Notes: generated by a model from the letters alone, not told the origin. Shown: positions 52,906 to 63,989, counted from the first letter of the stretch. The stretch: DNA of 64,000 nucleotides from Dactylonectria macrodidyma (GCA_020744425.1 JAGMUV010000031.1:62001-126000); one strand, 5' to 3'. Numbers and translations: made by a program.

Positions 52906-54630
52906 ATGGCTCCACACTCTTCCATTGATGCGCCCTCGGTGCTAGGAGAAGCTACAACCCTTATTCACTCCAAAACAATAATATGTCTTGTGGTTGGTTT
53001 ACCCTTTGCTCGTGCTAGCCAGTTTCAAACTCACCATACCTCTATCTCGGCCGTCAACTTCATATACGTGGCACAGCTCAGCTCTATCATAGGATCGGGC
53101 TTCTTGGCACAGTCAATGTCCCAAGTTGTCGGCGGTACAGGGCAAACCGTCTGGTACTCGTCCTGTATTACCATCATGACAGTTGCCTTGAATCCGCCCA
53201 TCGGCCAGGCCGCCGATTACTGGGGTCGGAAACCCATCCTCGTCGCATTGCCTCTGACCGGTATTGTCGGCTCCATCATTGTGTCCAGGGCCCAGAGCTC
53301 CGGCACCCTCATCGCCGGCTTCGCCATCCTGGGACTTAATTTTGGATGCCAGTCAGTCCTCCTAGCTGTTATGTCTGAAGTTCTTCCCCGCCGTTATAGG
53401 CCCATGGGTCAAGCATCTGGCAGCATAGCAGCCAGTCTTGGGGCAATTCTCGGCCTCTTGATGGGTGGTGGACTGCTCCAAGATGGGAATCTCTCAAACT
53501 ATCGCATTTACTGGTATGTCGAGGCCGGTCTCTACGCTCTTGCAACTGTGGGCTGCTTTGTAGGTTACAATCCTCCACCTCGGGAACTACAAGTATCTCT
53601 CAACATGTCTCAAAAGCTCAAGCATCTCGACTGGATCGGATACTCACTTTTTACCCCGGCACTTGTCCTTTTCTCTATGGCCCTGTCGTGGTCCGACAAT
53701 CCATATTCTTGGAGCAGTGCCAACATCCTTGGTCCATTCATCATCGGCGTCGTCGCCATGATACTCTTCGTCATCTATGAGTGGCACTTCAAGAAGGATG
53801 GCATGCTTCACCATGAACTCTGGCGCCACAGGAACTTCGCCATCTCCCTGTTTGTCATTTTTGTTGAAGGAATTGCCTTCTTTGCAGCCAATTCCTACTT
53901 TGCCTTTGAAGTCACCCTCATCTACGATGCTAGCATTCTTTCAGCCGGTGCCAACTTCGCCATCATGTTTTTTACAGGTCTGGTCTTCTCCCCTGTGTTT
54001 GGATTGTGGTCTTCGAAGCGCAAATCCATCCGGCCACCACTCGTCCTCGGTTCTGTCCTTCTTCTAGTGTTCTTTGTCCTACTGACAGCGGTCAAGATAG
54101 ACACTCCTCGCTATGCTTTCTGGATATTCCCAATTCTTTCTGGCATCGCCCTCGTTTCGATCGTGCCACTCTCCATGGTTTCTGCTCAGTTGGCAACAAC
54201 CCCAGAGCTAATCGCTCTGACATCAGCGTTGATGACCGCAGTCAGGAGCTTTGGAGGCGCAATTGGCCTAGCGATCAACAATGCCGTTCTCAGCAGCGCC
54301 TTGGAAAAGGAACTGCCCAAGAAAGTTGGTGCAGCAGCGCTTTCACTGGGACTGCCTCCTTCATCTTTGCCTGCATTGGTTGATGCTCTGGCTTCACAGA
54401 GCAGGGAAGCGGTCGCTGCTGTGCCTGGTGTTTCATCTGAAATTGCGCAGGCTGCAGTTGAAGCGATGAAAAGAGCATACTTGGTTGCTTTCAGGAACGC
54501 CTGGATTGTTTCAGCCGCTTTTTGTGGTCTCTTAGTTATATGTAAGTCTTCCCTCCTACCATTTGTATTGACACGGACTCTTACCAAAAACATCCACTTG
54601 TTGCATCAAAGAACAAAGAGCCGACTTTGA
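52906..54630 (+). CDS. MFS efflux transporter (TRI12-like)
   Basis: The ATG at 52906 (CCACCATGG) is preferred to one at 52861. The 574-residue protein has about 13-14 hydrophobic segments and the family A motif GQAADYWGRKP, as in siderophore and mycotoxin pumps of the TRI12 group in fungal plasma membranes. Between the halves is a loop with QVSLNMSQKLKHLDW. At 54542 a GTAAGT donor occurs after GLLVI; a following exon-like segment (DFDKRIDAP to about 54800) suggests that the true C-terminus is spliced, but the plain acceptor would create a stop at the join, so the end is open. It probably exports the product or a toxic substrate of the cluster. Confidence 0.9.
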   Translation: MAPHSSIDAPSVLGEATTLIHSKTIICLVVGLPFARASQFQTHHTSISAVNFIYVAQLSSIIGSGFLAQSMSQVVGGTGQTVWYSSCITIMTVALNPPIGQAADYWGRKPILVALPLTGIVGSIIVSRAQSSGTLIAGFAILGLNFGCQSVLLAVMSEVLPRRYRPMGQASGSIAASLGAILGLLMGGGLLQDGNLSNYRIYWYVEAGLYALATVGCFVGYNPPPRELQVSLNMSQKLKHLDWIGYSLFTPALVLFSMALSWSDNPYSWSSANILGPFIIGVVAMILFVIYEWHFKKDGMLHHELWRHRNFAISLFVIFVEGIAFFAANSYFAFEVTLIYDASILSAGANFAIMFFTGLVFSPVFGLWSSKRKSIRPPLVLGSVLLLVFFVLLTAVKIDTPRYAFWIFPILSGIALVSIVPLSMVSAQLATTPELIALTSALMTAVRSFGGAIGLAINNAVLSSALEKELPKKVGAAALSLGLPPSSLPALVDALASQSREAVAAVPGVSSEIAQAAVEAMKRAYLVAFRNAWIVSAAFCGLLVICKSSLLPFVLTRTLTKNIHLLHQRTKSRL

Positions 54631-55976
54631 CAAGCGCATTGATGCACCTGTTGAAGCTGGGTTGGTCAGCTTGGAAGGCAATGAAAGTTTGTCGCCCGCC
54701 AATATGCAGGAGTCTGTCGAGAATCATAGTGTCAGATACGTCAGAGGTATATATCACATCTATCAACTGATGAGACTGCGGCCCGGTCTCAAAGGCCCGG
54801 ATCTCTAGCAAACCGATCTCAAAGGCCCGGACCCCCCCAGATCCGGTTTTAAGAAAACCTTATTGTTGCTTCTATGGTGATAAAGGCATCTCTGTATATA
54901 AAGGCAGCTGCGAGCCCTCTGTTAGCAGGAAAACAACAGAGAACAGTTCACTCTAAAATCTCACACATAGTAACACAAAGCCAGAAGTGAATCACGAAGA
55001 GAACGCCCGACTTTAGCTGATGGTTGTAATTCGACGAGACATTTCGGTTATCAGGAGGAAGTGGTGCGCAGCTTAGAGCTTGAGGTCCAGCCACACCTTT
55101 GGCCGCATCATAGCACATGTTTTGCTGGATCTTTCCAGACTCTTCACTCGAAAGAATATGGGATTTAAGAAGAGAACTATGGCCTTTTTTTTTTTTTTTT
55201 TTCAGAAAGAAAAGCTTGATGTAAACGTGAAATTAACTGACTGACACTGTTTTGGTTCAAGAGGTTGGTTGAACGGCGTAGTGTATAGCCGGGCAACAAC
55301 GCATGAACAAATCTCAAGTATCGATGAGAACACTATCAGTGACCACAGGGCGTCGATCAAAGTGTTTCATTGTTGAAAGCACCACATGGGATTCTAGTAT
55401 GGTTGATAGCGAGACTGTGGTTTGAAAAAACACACCAGGCAGACGATCTGCAACGCCGGCGAGACTCTCCAAGCATCGACTCCTGACGAGCTTGTTGGTA
55501 ATGGTGAGATATGGCACCCTTCCAAGACATGGAGACGACCTACACGATAGACGCCATTGGGAGAGGTTGGAAACAAGGCTGCCGCATCGGACTGTCGATG
55601 ATGCGGTTCATGACCGTGGTTCCGAGTCCGTTGCGATCATGGTCGTCGCAACACCACTCCTTGTTGTCGGTTAGTATTGAATAGAGTGCATTGCTAGCTC
55701 CACCAAGGGCAAAGATTAACGCCATAGGTAGCTTTCAATCAGACTCGTTATTATAATGCCTACCTATGTGAAGCTCGCAAGACAGAGCGCAGGGATTCAA
55801 GTTGATACAGTAGCAAGGCATTTAGTACAGATTCAAGCATCGACAGACACAGCATAGCGATAAACAAGTCGTCGCTGTCCTCTTAGCTTCTTCTCATCGT
55901 CAATTCAAGTGCATATTAGCCCGAATAGTTTGTCGCAGCCTTGACCTAGGCGCTTTACCAGCCATGTTCAGATTCC
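54631..55976. other. Intergenic with poly-T tract and short direct repeat
   Basis: GATCTCAAAGGCCCGG-like sequence is repeated near 54783-54840. A run of 18 T is at 55185-55202. No gene recognised; the region carries the 3' ends of the transporter and TF3. Confidence 0.6.
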
Positions 55977-58487
55977 TTACAACTGTAGGTAGCTGAATTG
56001 CTGGTTATCGTCACCGAGGTAATCGAGCGAGAGCCGTGTATTCCAGTCATTTTGGCCATCCAAGCGTACGAATTTGGACAGCTCTCGGCCAGGCATATTG
56101 GCAAGCTCAACCATTGCCGCCTCTGCATCCTCTAGTTCGCCGGAAGGTTGGGAAAGCTGCTGCAGTCCAACACGGCCGGAGCCGTTCTCGTCGACAACTC
56201 TGTTGTCGCCTCTCGTTTCCTCCCCAACACTCCCTCTCATCAAGCTAGACTGGCCATCTTTGTGGTTGTTGGAGCGCCCAGGGGAGACACGAGGAGGGAA
56301 GTATAAGGCAAAACGATTTTCAAACGAGGCGTCAGCGGAATGATGGTCAAGACGGATCAAGGATGCTCTCAAGTCTATGAATACTACGTCTCAGTACAGC
56401 CGATGGAGAATTCGTGGGTGAAGCGAACATCCCTAATAAAACCGAAGCAAGCTTCCAGACCGAGGCATATTGAGACAATACTAGATTCACCATTTCACTG
56501 CTGTGGTAGGGCGTATCCGGAGCCTGCGCAATCTCTTCGGAGGGGTATGCTCGATCTGATAGCAGGCAGCATGCAAGAAACGGCTGGCTCAAAGTGATGT
56601 ACTCTGGATGCCATTGGTAAAAGATGCGAGACATGTGTCGTGGCAAGCTCAGCACTCTCGGGCGTTGGGCTGTGAAGCTGGCCTGTATGGTAGCGCGAGC
56701 ACACGCTAGCATCAGGTGCATGCCGATGGCCCAGTTGTGTCTTGCAGCATTGTTTGAGGGACCCGAGAATTCCAGTGTTTCAAGGTTGAAGCGCTGAGAT
56801 ATAAGGAGAGAGAAACACGTGATGGCGTCAACGAGCTCATCCCTGTCGCGCTGACAAGTGTGCCGACCCGCGGCGAATTCACTCGCAACAATCATAAGGA
56901 CGTTGGCCACGAGGAACCATGCTCGCTCGTCCTGATTCGGTGAGTCGAGTAGAATCTTCCAGACCTCGGACGGCCTTGGGTCAATGACCGGAGACTTGAC
57001 CGGCTTGTCGGCGAACCAGGCCGCGTCGCCAACGGGCAGCCGTACGGCCATCATTGAACGGTTGATAGAGCTTGGGCGTCTGGACATGACGGAACCAAAA
57101 GTATCGACTTCCCAAACCAGCCAGAACGCTCGTCGTTTCTCCTCTACATACGACCAATCTTTTGAGTCCTCCCAGTTGTCTTGTTGCTCGTCCATGTTGC
57201 ACAAGTTCAGATCGTAGGCTAGTCGAACGCAGACACCGGCAAGAATCCAGGCGCGGTGGGAAGGGCCGGAAGCGTACTGGTAGAAAGCCAGTAAAATACA
57301 GCCTTGAAAGTACTCGAGCGTGGGCCCTTGATCGGATGGACGAGGCATCTCATAATACCTGTTGGCATCGTCTGCGAAGCGCTGTCCACGGTCTGGTGCC
57401 GGAATGTCCTGGAACCATGGGCTTAACGAGTGCCGGGCGGCCAGGGCAAATACGCCGCAGAGAATTAGTGACTCGGTGTCGGAGAACGACTGCGGGCTTC
57501 TTTTGTCGAAGACGCCGTTCTTCATGTAGCGATCGAAGAACCTCGGTCGATGGAGAAGCGGGAGCCAGGCTTGGATCTTGTCAAAAAACAGATGAACAAG
57601 ATCAGTAAGAACTTGTTCAGGGACAGCCAACCACCAGCCAGCATCTTCATCTCCATCTAAATGTTCATCTCTCATGGAGCGAAGGGATGAAGCCGGAAAG
57701 GTCCAGTCGTCGGTGTTGTGGTTATCCCAGGCACTGTCCAAGACACTAGTTGGGGTTCTGGTCGTGGACCCAGATTCATCAGTGCTACCGTCCCTCATCT
57801 GTTGATCCCGCTTCTTATAATCGAGCGAGGCCGGTGTATGCAAGTCATTGTCTCTGGGACGACCAATCAAATGCCCCGTTTGAGACAGCTGCGCCAGCAT
57901 ATCGACATCTTGTCCGTCACTGAGTGGCGACTCGAGCAGATCAACGAGGCGTTCTGCCTCAAGAATTAATGCTGAAGGTCCACAAACATGTGTCACGAGG
58001 CGCATCGACATTACCAAGCTTCCGTGGATCGATTCTGTGGTTGTTCTGGCGGCTGGCTGCCGGTCGGCGCAGTTCGGGTGTCTTTCTTTTGGTGGGAAAC
58101 GTGCAAGATCCTCCGGTTCTCTTGCAAAGCCCGCAAGTTGGCTGTCTCATATCGCCTACAGTGATTAGAGAAAGCCGGTCAGTACGGTCCTGCACGGCGG
58201 GTATCAAGCACAGGCTCCGCCTACTTACATTTTGTTTTCTTTCTGTACATGATAGAGAGTGGACGTCAGCAAGAGGGACGGCACTCGGATCAATAGCAGT
58301 ACGGCCGGGATGGAAAGGAGCAACGAAGAGAGAGATGAACATAAGCATGTTTCACATGCCGTTTGCATTCGAAACAGGCGCGATAGCCCTTCCACGTCTC
58401 GCGTGGAGTCGTACGATCCGGGCCATTTTGCGCTGTGTGCGGTTGCTGGGGGAAGGTCCCGTCAAGGGCGACCGTGACACAGTCCAT
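55977..58487 (-). CDS. Zn(II)2Cys6 transcription factor (TF3) with a 10-nt microexon
   Basis: The start is the ATG at 58487. Exon 1 ends ...RACFECKRH; a 117 bp intron (58239-58355) leads to a 10-nt exon (58229-58238) encoding K-T-K, then a 73 bp intron (58156-58228) to CDMRQPTCGLCKRTGGSC. Only this splicing gives the family spacing C-x2-C-x6-C-x6-C-x2-C-x6-C. A 43 bp intron then joins to ALILEAERLVDLL. The large exon has the fungal_trans domain: WLAVPEQVLTDLVHLFFDKI, HRPRFFDRYM, AWILAGVCVRLAYDLNLC and RRAFWLVWEVDTFGSVMSRRP. Near 56370 the frame changes into ASLIRLDHHSADASF and an end at 55977; the join is not settled (intron or indel). It lies at the right edge of the metabolic genes. Confidence 0.85.
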
Positions 58488-59178
58488 CAGTGGGTGGGGT
58501 GAGAGGTTGAACGTAATGGTGAGAGTGTGGGCAGATTCAGTAGAGTGGGCAGAGAGAAAGTGTCCTGAACGGCCTCCTCAAAGTCCGTGATCCAAGGAAC
58601 CTCCAGTCATCAGGGGCCAACAGACCAGGCCTTTGCGGGGTTGTCATTAGTCCCATCTGATCTAACGCTTGGTGGGCAAAGCTCCAGATCCGTAAGCAAA
58701 ACAAGTTCAAGAACCTTGGCGATTCCAAGTGTTCCCATTTGTCGAGGCCTCGCTAGGAGCAGCCTCCCTGGGCCGAGACCTCTCTTCTTTACCGACTGTC
58801 TCAGCCGCCCCAACTTTGCGGGGAAAGGTACTGAAGAGGAAATTACACTACCAATTCGCCCCCGTTAATTGGCCTTGATCAGTTGGCTTCAGGGGTCTTT
58901 ATCCAATCCGACTCGTTCCAGTGGGCCCGGACAACCACGGTGTTCGTCGAGCACCGTGGAGGAGGCGATAACTCGGCTTTTCGGAAACCCGCAAGCTGCC
59001 GAACCCATGATTAGTCGATGTCGGTGATTAGTGAGGTGGCACAAGCTACCCGGCACATGCATGTCTCTATCCTCTTTCGCTATTCTTTTCCCTTTTGTTG
59101 GATAACTCAGGTATCCTGCTGTTATAGCAATTGCTCTTTCGGGCGGGTGAGACGTCAAAACCGTGATGGTTAACTTGG
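58488..59178. other. Intergenic between TF3 and copia LTR
   Basis: No gene recognised. The 5' flank of TF3 and the left flank of the copia element. Confidence 0.5.
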
Positions 59179-59356
59179 TGTTTTACTTGATGTCTTAAGA
59201 ACAGAATCTAGGCTAGGTAATAGGGCCACGAAGTGGCCCTATATCTAGCAGGGAGGCACCTGCACGTGCCCTTACAGCTGTTACTAGCTGTGGTCTACAC
59301 ACGTGGGTGCCTACGATCCTGGCGCTAGCCCTGGCGGTGTTAGTGATATTCCAACA
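59179..59356 (-). repeat. Possible 3' LTR of the copia element, about 178 bp
   Basis: On the minus strand the sequence starts TGTTGGAATATCACTAACACC, a typical copia LTR start similar to the solo LTR at 15783, and could end AAAACA at 59179. The polypurine tract expected just before it is weak and the partner LTR lies outside the window, so the limits are tentative. Confidence 0.4.
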
Positions 59357-59555
59357 CTGGCAGTCTTCAATTTTGTGCCAGGGCCCAGGATCACCTAGAT
59401 ATATAAAAGAAGCAGTAACTCCCGCAAGCCTGATTCCGTAACTGCGTATTCAGCATCGCAGCTCCGGCGCCCGTATCTCGGCCGGAGCTTCCTGGTCCTG
59501 TTAGGGCTGCGCCCGCGCAGCCAGCTCTTGGGACAGCTGGTTCTTATGAAAATCA
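59357..59555. other. Copia 3' untranslated stretch
   Basis: Between the putative LTR and the stop of gag-pol. Contains a TATATAAAAG-like box at 59399-59410 and a short imperfect palindrome near 59515-59545. Confidence 0.5.
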
Positions 59556-62500
59556 TCACCTTGCGACCCATCCCTCCATCCGAATCACAGCAGTTGCCGT
59601 ATCCATGAAGCGCTCAAACGCCTTGTTGCAGCTGTTCTTAGTAAAGGCATCTGCTAGGTTGTCTTCACCGCTGATCCAACGGATCTCAAACAGCTCTCGG
59701 CGTTCGTATGACTGCCGAAGTGCCATTATATCGACCATCAGCCGTTTCTCTTGCGTTGTTCCGAGCTTTACCAGGCACTCGTATAGTGAGTACGAATCGG
59801 TGCATGCAATGGTGGGTACTGCTGGGAGATCCAGGCGTTCTAGCACTTGATTGATGGTGTTTGTAATAACGTAGGCCATATCTACGCCTGCCACCATGCC
59901 ATAGACCTCTGAAGCCAAGGAACTACGGGTAATGCGTTTGCACTTTGTGGAGCTGTAATGCACAAGGTTGCCAGTTAGCGTAAAGGTATCGTCGCTAACT
60001 GCTGTTTCGTTGCCTAGGATGATCGCAAATCCAAGCTGAGATGTCAGGTCAGGGTTATTTGCTAGAGACCCGTCTACGAAGACGAACAGCTTCGCAGTTG
60101 ACAGGTCGATGGGCAGGTACCGGATGCCGCGGTCTTGGTGGTCTATTTGCCATTGCAGACGCTGATTCAGCGCCTTCGCCTGCTCGAGAGTTGGCTCTTG
60201 GTGCTGCGCTGCAGCAGACAGGTCGTAGCAGGCCTCGGGTTGGCAGATGGATGCAATGTATGCACCGCGCGCACGCTGTTCGGTGTACTGGGCCTTGATG
60301 GAAGCAGCGGTTGATTCAGGGGTGATCTCTAGGAGCTGCAGCTTTTCGCCTTGCCCCTTTTGCCGTAGTTGTATGATACCGGTTGCTGCACACAGTGTGA
60401 TGGTCCCGCCGTTGAAGGCAAGCGGTTTGTCCGGTTGTAGGCGTTCCTTGGGCTTTGCGGTAAAGCTGGCTGCCTGCAAGGCAGTATCTTCATGTCGGTC
60501 AAACGCTTCATCTGACACGCCGATGGTGTCGTCCGTTTGCATGCCAACGATGCCGAAGTGCTGGTTTTCCTTGGTAGTTATAAGCAGGCACGGGTCGTAC
60601 GTAGATGTTTCCATCTGGAGCTTTTCTCTATGGTGGGCGTAGTACGTGGCCCACCAGTAAGTGCCTGCCTCGGCGATGCCGTACAGCGGTTTCACCACCT
60701 TCATGATGGTGTTGTCCGGGTAGTGGTGCTGTATCTGTGTCGGCAGCTTGGCGAGGATGGTGCGGTTCAGCGGCATAGCCGCTTGGACATACGCCTGCGT
60801 GATGTCTCGTAGCCATAGGTGCTGGCCACGAAGTAGCAGAGATGGTGCAAGTGCGAGGATCAACCGTTGGCTGGACCGTTGAATTGTAGGTGCTTGCGTT
60901 AAAATAGTGCGTTTTCCGTCGTCTGCGAAGCCCTGGATGACGAGGCGTGACTTCTCGTAGGGCTGTGAGGTGCCCTTGCCTTTGAGTTCGTTGACGATCC
61001 GGGAGCGGAAGATGCGGGTGCCCGAGTGCTGTTTCGGATCGAATGGAACGAACTCAAATACGCCTCTGCTGATGAGGGCGTCGATCTCCTTGTACGTGGA
61101 TGCTACAAACGGCTCTCCAGGAGCTGTTATAATGCCTTCAGCACGCAATATAGCAACCAAGGCCTGATCGTCCTGTTCCTTCGACGATAGGTACGCTACC
61201 GTACACACGATGGGCAAGCTGACGTCCGTTTCGCTGATGTATACGGAGTGCTGTTGTGGCGGTTCGTCCTGTTCCACGGGGGCAAGTGGGTGTTTTCTGG
61301 GACGCCCGCGTCTCCGTCTTTGGGGAATTGGGTCTTGTGAGGTCGCCTGCTGCGGGAGATGTGACTTCCCGGGTCGACCTGGGCCACGTCTGGGCTGGGC
61401 TTGGGCTTGGGGGGGGGTATCGGGCGTAGTAGAAACGATGATCTCGTCGTGGATAGTGTTATTTTCGGCTGCTATTACTGCTGACGTAGGTGATGTAGTA
61501 AGCACTTGGTCTTCGGGATCATCGTGCCATGGCTTGACGGCAGTAGAGCGGAAGTCTCGTGGGCCGTGTGGCAGTTGCAGAGTGCAAGTCTGGCCAGCAG
61601 TTGCAATCAGGGTAAAAGGGCCTTGCCATCCCTTGTTCTCGCGCCACACGCGGACCTGTGATTGCAGTGGTAGGCTGATCGTAGGGGCCATGTCAGGCCC
61701 GTTGCGGGCGGCCAGCGCTTCCTGGACCTTGCGTTTGGCTTGTAGGTGCTGCAGTTCCTTCATTGCTTTGTGAATTGCTGCAGCCCTCCGCACGTTAGAT
61801 GGTGAGGGTGGTGAATCCTCGGTTATCCGTGGGTAGGAGCCAAAAACCAACAGTGTAGGCACAAGGCCGTTAGGGCCAGCAGTGTCATTGATAGCTTTGA
61901 CGGCCATCTGGAGGGCGCTCTCTGGTAACACGGTATTGTCTGCTGATCTGATGATATAGTAGGCTCGCCGTAGTGCAGGGTGGGCTCGTTCGATCTTGCC
62001 AATGCTGTTATGTGCCTCAATAGGCACTTCCTTGACGCTGATTCCTGCAGCTCTTGCTGCCGCCTTGAATTCTGCGGCGTGGAAGTTGGTGCCGGCGTCG
62101 CAAACGATCCAGTCAGGGGGTCCTTGGTAAACATCTATCCAGCATAGGCGCAGTGCGTCCCACGTGTCTTGTGCTGATAGACTGCGGAGGAAACGGGCTG
62201 CCGTAAAGGATGTAGCTGTATCCACGACATGTAACACTTTGCCGTCGTCTAGGGTGACGACGTCAACCACAATCTCGTAGTTGAACTCGTAGTCGTCGCG
62301 CAATGTGAATTTGAAGCGGTTAGGCGGTGTCCCGTGTAGCTGACATTGGCTGCAGATGTCCGTGAGGGCTCTAATAGCGTTGATTTCCACGTCGTGGCCT
62401 GCTTTATATAGCAGGTCATATAGGCGTTGCACGGATGGATGGCCACATCGGCGGTGTACTCGACGTAGCTCGGCCTCTGTCAGGTGGTTGAACGCCAGTG

Positions 62501-63989
62501 GTATCTCTGGCTGTAATAGCATCCATGGGTGGCCCCATTTGCGGATGACTGGTACAGTAAGTGCCCCTTTTCGAAGGACATTGGCTAGGTTATCAAATGT
62601 GATGCCCATGCGGTCCATGTCTGCTAAGCAGAGCAGAAACGGCGTATCTGCTGGCACCACGTGAAACACCATCTGACCAAGCGGTGTAGGCACGTCGATC
62701 GTGCCTGTGGAGTAGGTAGGGGGCCCGGCTCCGAAGGTGATCTTGGAGCCTGCTGCTGTCTGGTTCAATGCTAGGCTTGGGAGCTGTTTTTGCAGCGCTA
62801 TGAACTGCTGGTTGCCAGCAGTAGAAAGACCGGAAGCTCCTGTGTCTGGCAATATCCCCTGAAAAATGTCTCTGTACCGGGCCTGCAGTGTAAATGCATA
62901 TGCGGATTCCGTCGTATATGTGGGAGCAGTCGGGAGACGGCCTGTGAAGGCGTGGTACATTGCCTGATTAGCTAGTTGGTTAGCGAGGGCGGGGCCATCA
63001 ATCGTCGTTGTCGATGTGAAGTAGCTGGTGAAGAACTGTTGGGAGTCTTCCCACGCAGCATCCTCTTCGCTGCTAGGCTCGTTGTTCCTGCTGTCTGCGA
63101 GTTCCTGGAAGTACTGCTGTACGAGATCAGGGCTGCCGCTGCGTGACAGCGTTACAGTTGGTTCAGGGCCTTCGTGCCACGTTAAAAACGCCTTGTAGGA
63201 GGATTGCGAAGTGCTGGTGGCTGCCCTGTTGGTCCTGAATTTCCGGTAGGCCTGTGTTCGTTCGTCTGCTGTATGCCTTGTGGACCAGCAGTCGGGCTTG
63301 TTGCAGACGTAACACTTCTTGCTCTGGGAGCTGGGATTAGAGCCGCGGTTGCCGTACTTCGTATCTCTCCCTTGGCCACGGAACGTTCGGTCCGTCCAGT
63401 ACTGTACTGGGTTGCTGGTGGGTTCTTGAGGGAGCGTTGCAGCGGTATGGAAATGCTGCGTTGACGCTGCTAGCTTAATAGAACCGCGGACCTGTTGGAT
63501 AACGCCCTCGCAATCTACTGCAGGTCGGTATAGCGCGTTGGCGCACTCGGGTTGGCCGTAGCAGGCGTTGATGATTTGCTCCTTGAGAGCAATTCTGCTG
63601 CCACTGACCGTAGGTAGTGCGCTGTGGAGTAATGTTATCCTTTCCAGTAGTAACTCGAAGACTTCGCTCTTTGACTTTGCTGGGTGCTCGGTTATCATCT
63701 TCGCAAGTGTAATAGACCGCCACTCTGACAGGTACGTCTGCTGCATCTCTTCGGGCTCGAAGTGCTGTAACGTCTGTTGTACCATGTGTGTGAACTGCAT
63801 TACTGGGCGGGTCCGGGCGAGGTTCGAGAAGTAAAAGCGTAATGCCCGTCCCTTCAGCATCAGGGAGAATACATGTGAAAATTGCGTCTGCGGAATTGAA
63901 ACTTTACCGCAGAAGTCCCGGAAAATCAGCAGCTTGTTCTCTAACACGTCATATATGTCGCCACCGTATTTGTTGTCGTCGGTGTACAT
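59556..63989 (-). CDS. Copia gag-pol polyprotein, intact open frame
   Basis: At least 1,477 residues without a stop, perhaps longer upstream of the window edge. Order: gag (about 1-225), zinc knuckle CYVCNKPDCWSTRH (226-239), protease DTGAS (about 382), a GAG-pre-integrase zinc region (H-x-H ... CSQCQ, about 500-560), integrase core with VVDVV, VCDAG and the Glu of GKIERAH, two basic GRPRK/RGRPGK-like hooks, reverse transcriptase from ALISRGVFEFVPFD (about 980) to the RNase H domain (VFVDGSL, ASEVYGMVAG, CTDSYSLYE, SGEDNLADAFTK). The catalytic reverse transcriptase box reads GMQTDD in place of the usual YVDD. No stop or frameshift suggests a recently active copy with little RIP. It replicates through RNA and integrates by integrase. 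Confidence 0.9.
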   Translation of the reverse strand: MYTDDNKYGGDIYDVLENKLLIFRDFCGKVSIPQTQFSHVFSLMLKGRALRFYFSNLARTRPVMQFTHMVQQTLQHFEPEEMQQTYLSEWRSITLAKMITEHPAKSKSEVFELLLERITLLHSALPTVSGSRIALKEQIINACYGQPECANALYRPAVDCEGVIQQVRGSIKLAASTQHFHTAATLPQEPTSNPVQYWTDRTFRGQGRDTKYGNRGSNPSSQSKKCYVCNKPDCWSTRHTADERTQAYRKFRTNRAATSTSQSSYKAFLTWHEGPEPTVTLSRSGSPDLVQQYFQELADSRNNEPSSEEDAAWEDSQQFFTSYFTSTTTIDGPALANQLANQAMYHAFTGRLPTAPTYTTESAYAFTLQARYRDIFQGILPDTGASGLSTAGNQQFIALQKQLPSLALNQTAAGSKITFGAGPPTYSTGTIDVPTPLGQMVFHVVPADTPFLLCLADMDRMGITFDNLANVLRKGALTVPVIRKWGHPWMLLQPEIPLAFNHLTEAELRRVHRRCGHPSVQRLYDLLYKAGHDVEINAIRALTDICSQCQLHGTPPNRFKFTLRDDYEFNYEIVVDVVTLDDGKVLHVVDTATSFTAARFLRSLSAQDTWDALRLCWIDVYQGPPDWIVCDAGTNFHAAEFKAAARAAGISVKEVPIEAHNSIGKIERAHPALRRAYYIIRSADNTVLPESALQMAVKAINDTAGPNGLVPTLLVFGSYPRITEDSPPSPSNVRRAAAIHKAMKELQHLQAKRKVQEALAARNGPDMAPTISLPLQSQVRVWRENKGWQGPFTLIATAGQTCTLQLPHGPRDFRSTAVKPWHDDPEDQVLTTSPTSAVIAAENNTIHDEIIVSTTPDTPPQAQAQPRRGPGRPGKSHLPQQATSQDPIPQRRRRGRPRKHPLAPVEQDEPPQQHSVYISETDVSLPIVCTVAYLSSKEQDDQALVAILRAEGIITAPGEPFVASTYKEIDALISRGVFEFVPFDPKQHSGTRIFRSRIVNELKGKGTSQPYEKSRLVIQGFADDGKRTILTQAPTIQRSSQRLILALAPSLLLRGQHLWLRDITQAYVQAAMPLNRTILAKLPTQIQHHYPDNTIMKVVKPLYGIAEAGTYWWATYYAHHREKLQMETSTYDPCLLITTKENQHFGIVGMQTDDTIGVSDEAFDRHEDTALQAASFTAKPKERLQPDKPLAFNGGTITLCAATGIIQLRQKGQGEKLQLLEITPESTAASIKAQYTEQRARGAYIASICQPEACYDLSAAAQHQEPTLEQAKALNQRLQWQIDHQDRGIRYLPIDLSTAKLFVFVDGSLANNPDLTSQLGFAIILGNETAVSDDTFTLTGNLVHYSSTKCKRITRSSLASEVYGMVAGVDMAYVITNTINQVLERLDLPAVPTIACTDSYSLYECLVKLGTTQEKRLMVDIMALRQSYERRELFEIRWISGEDNLADAFTKNSCNKAFERFMDTATAVIRMEGWVAR

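Noticed and set aside
59356..59540. TATATAAAAG box at 59399 as a promoter of a plus-strand gene
   Set aside because: No plus-strand gene follows; the region is the 3' end of the minus-strand copia element.
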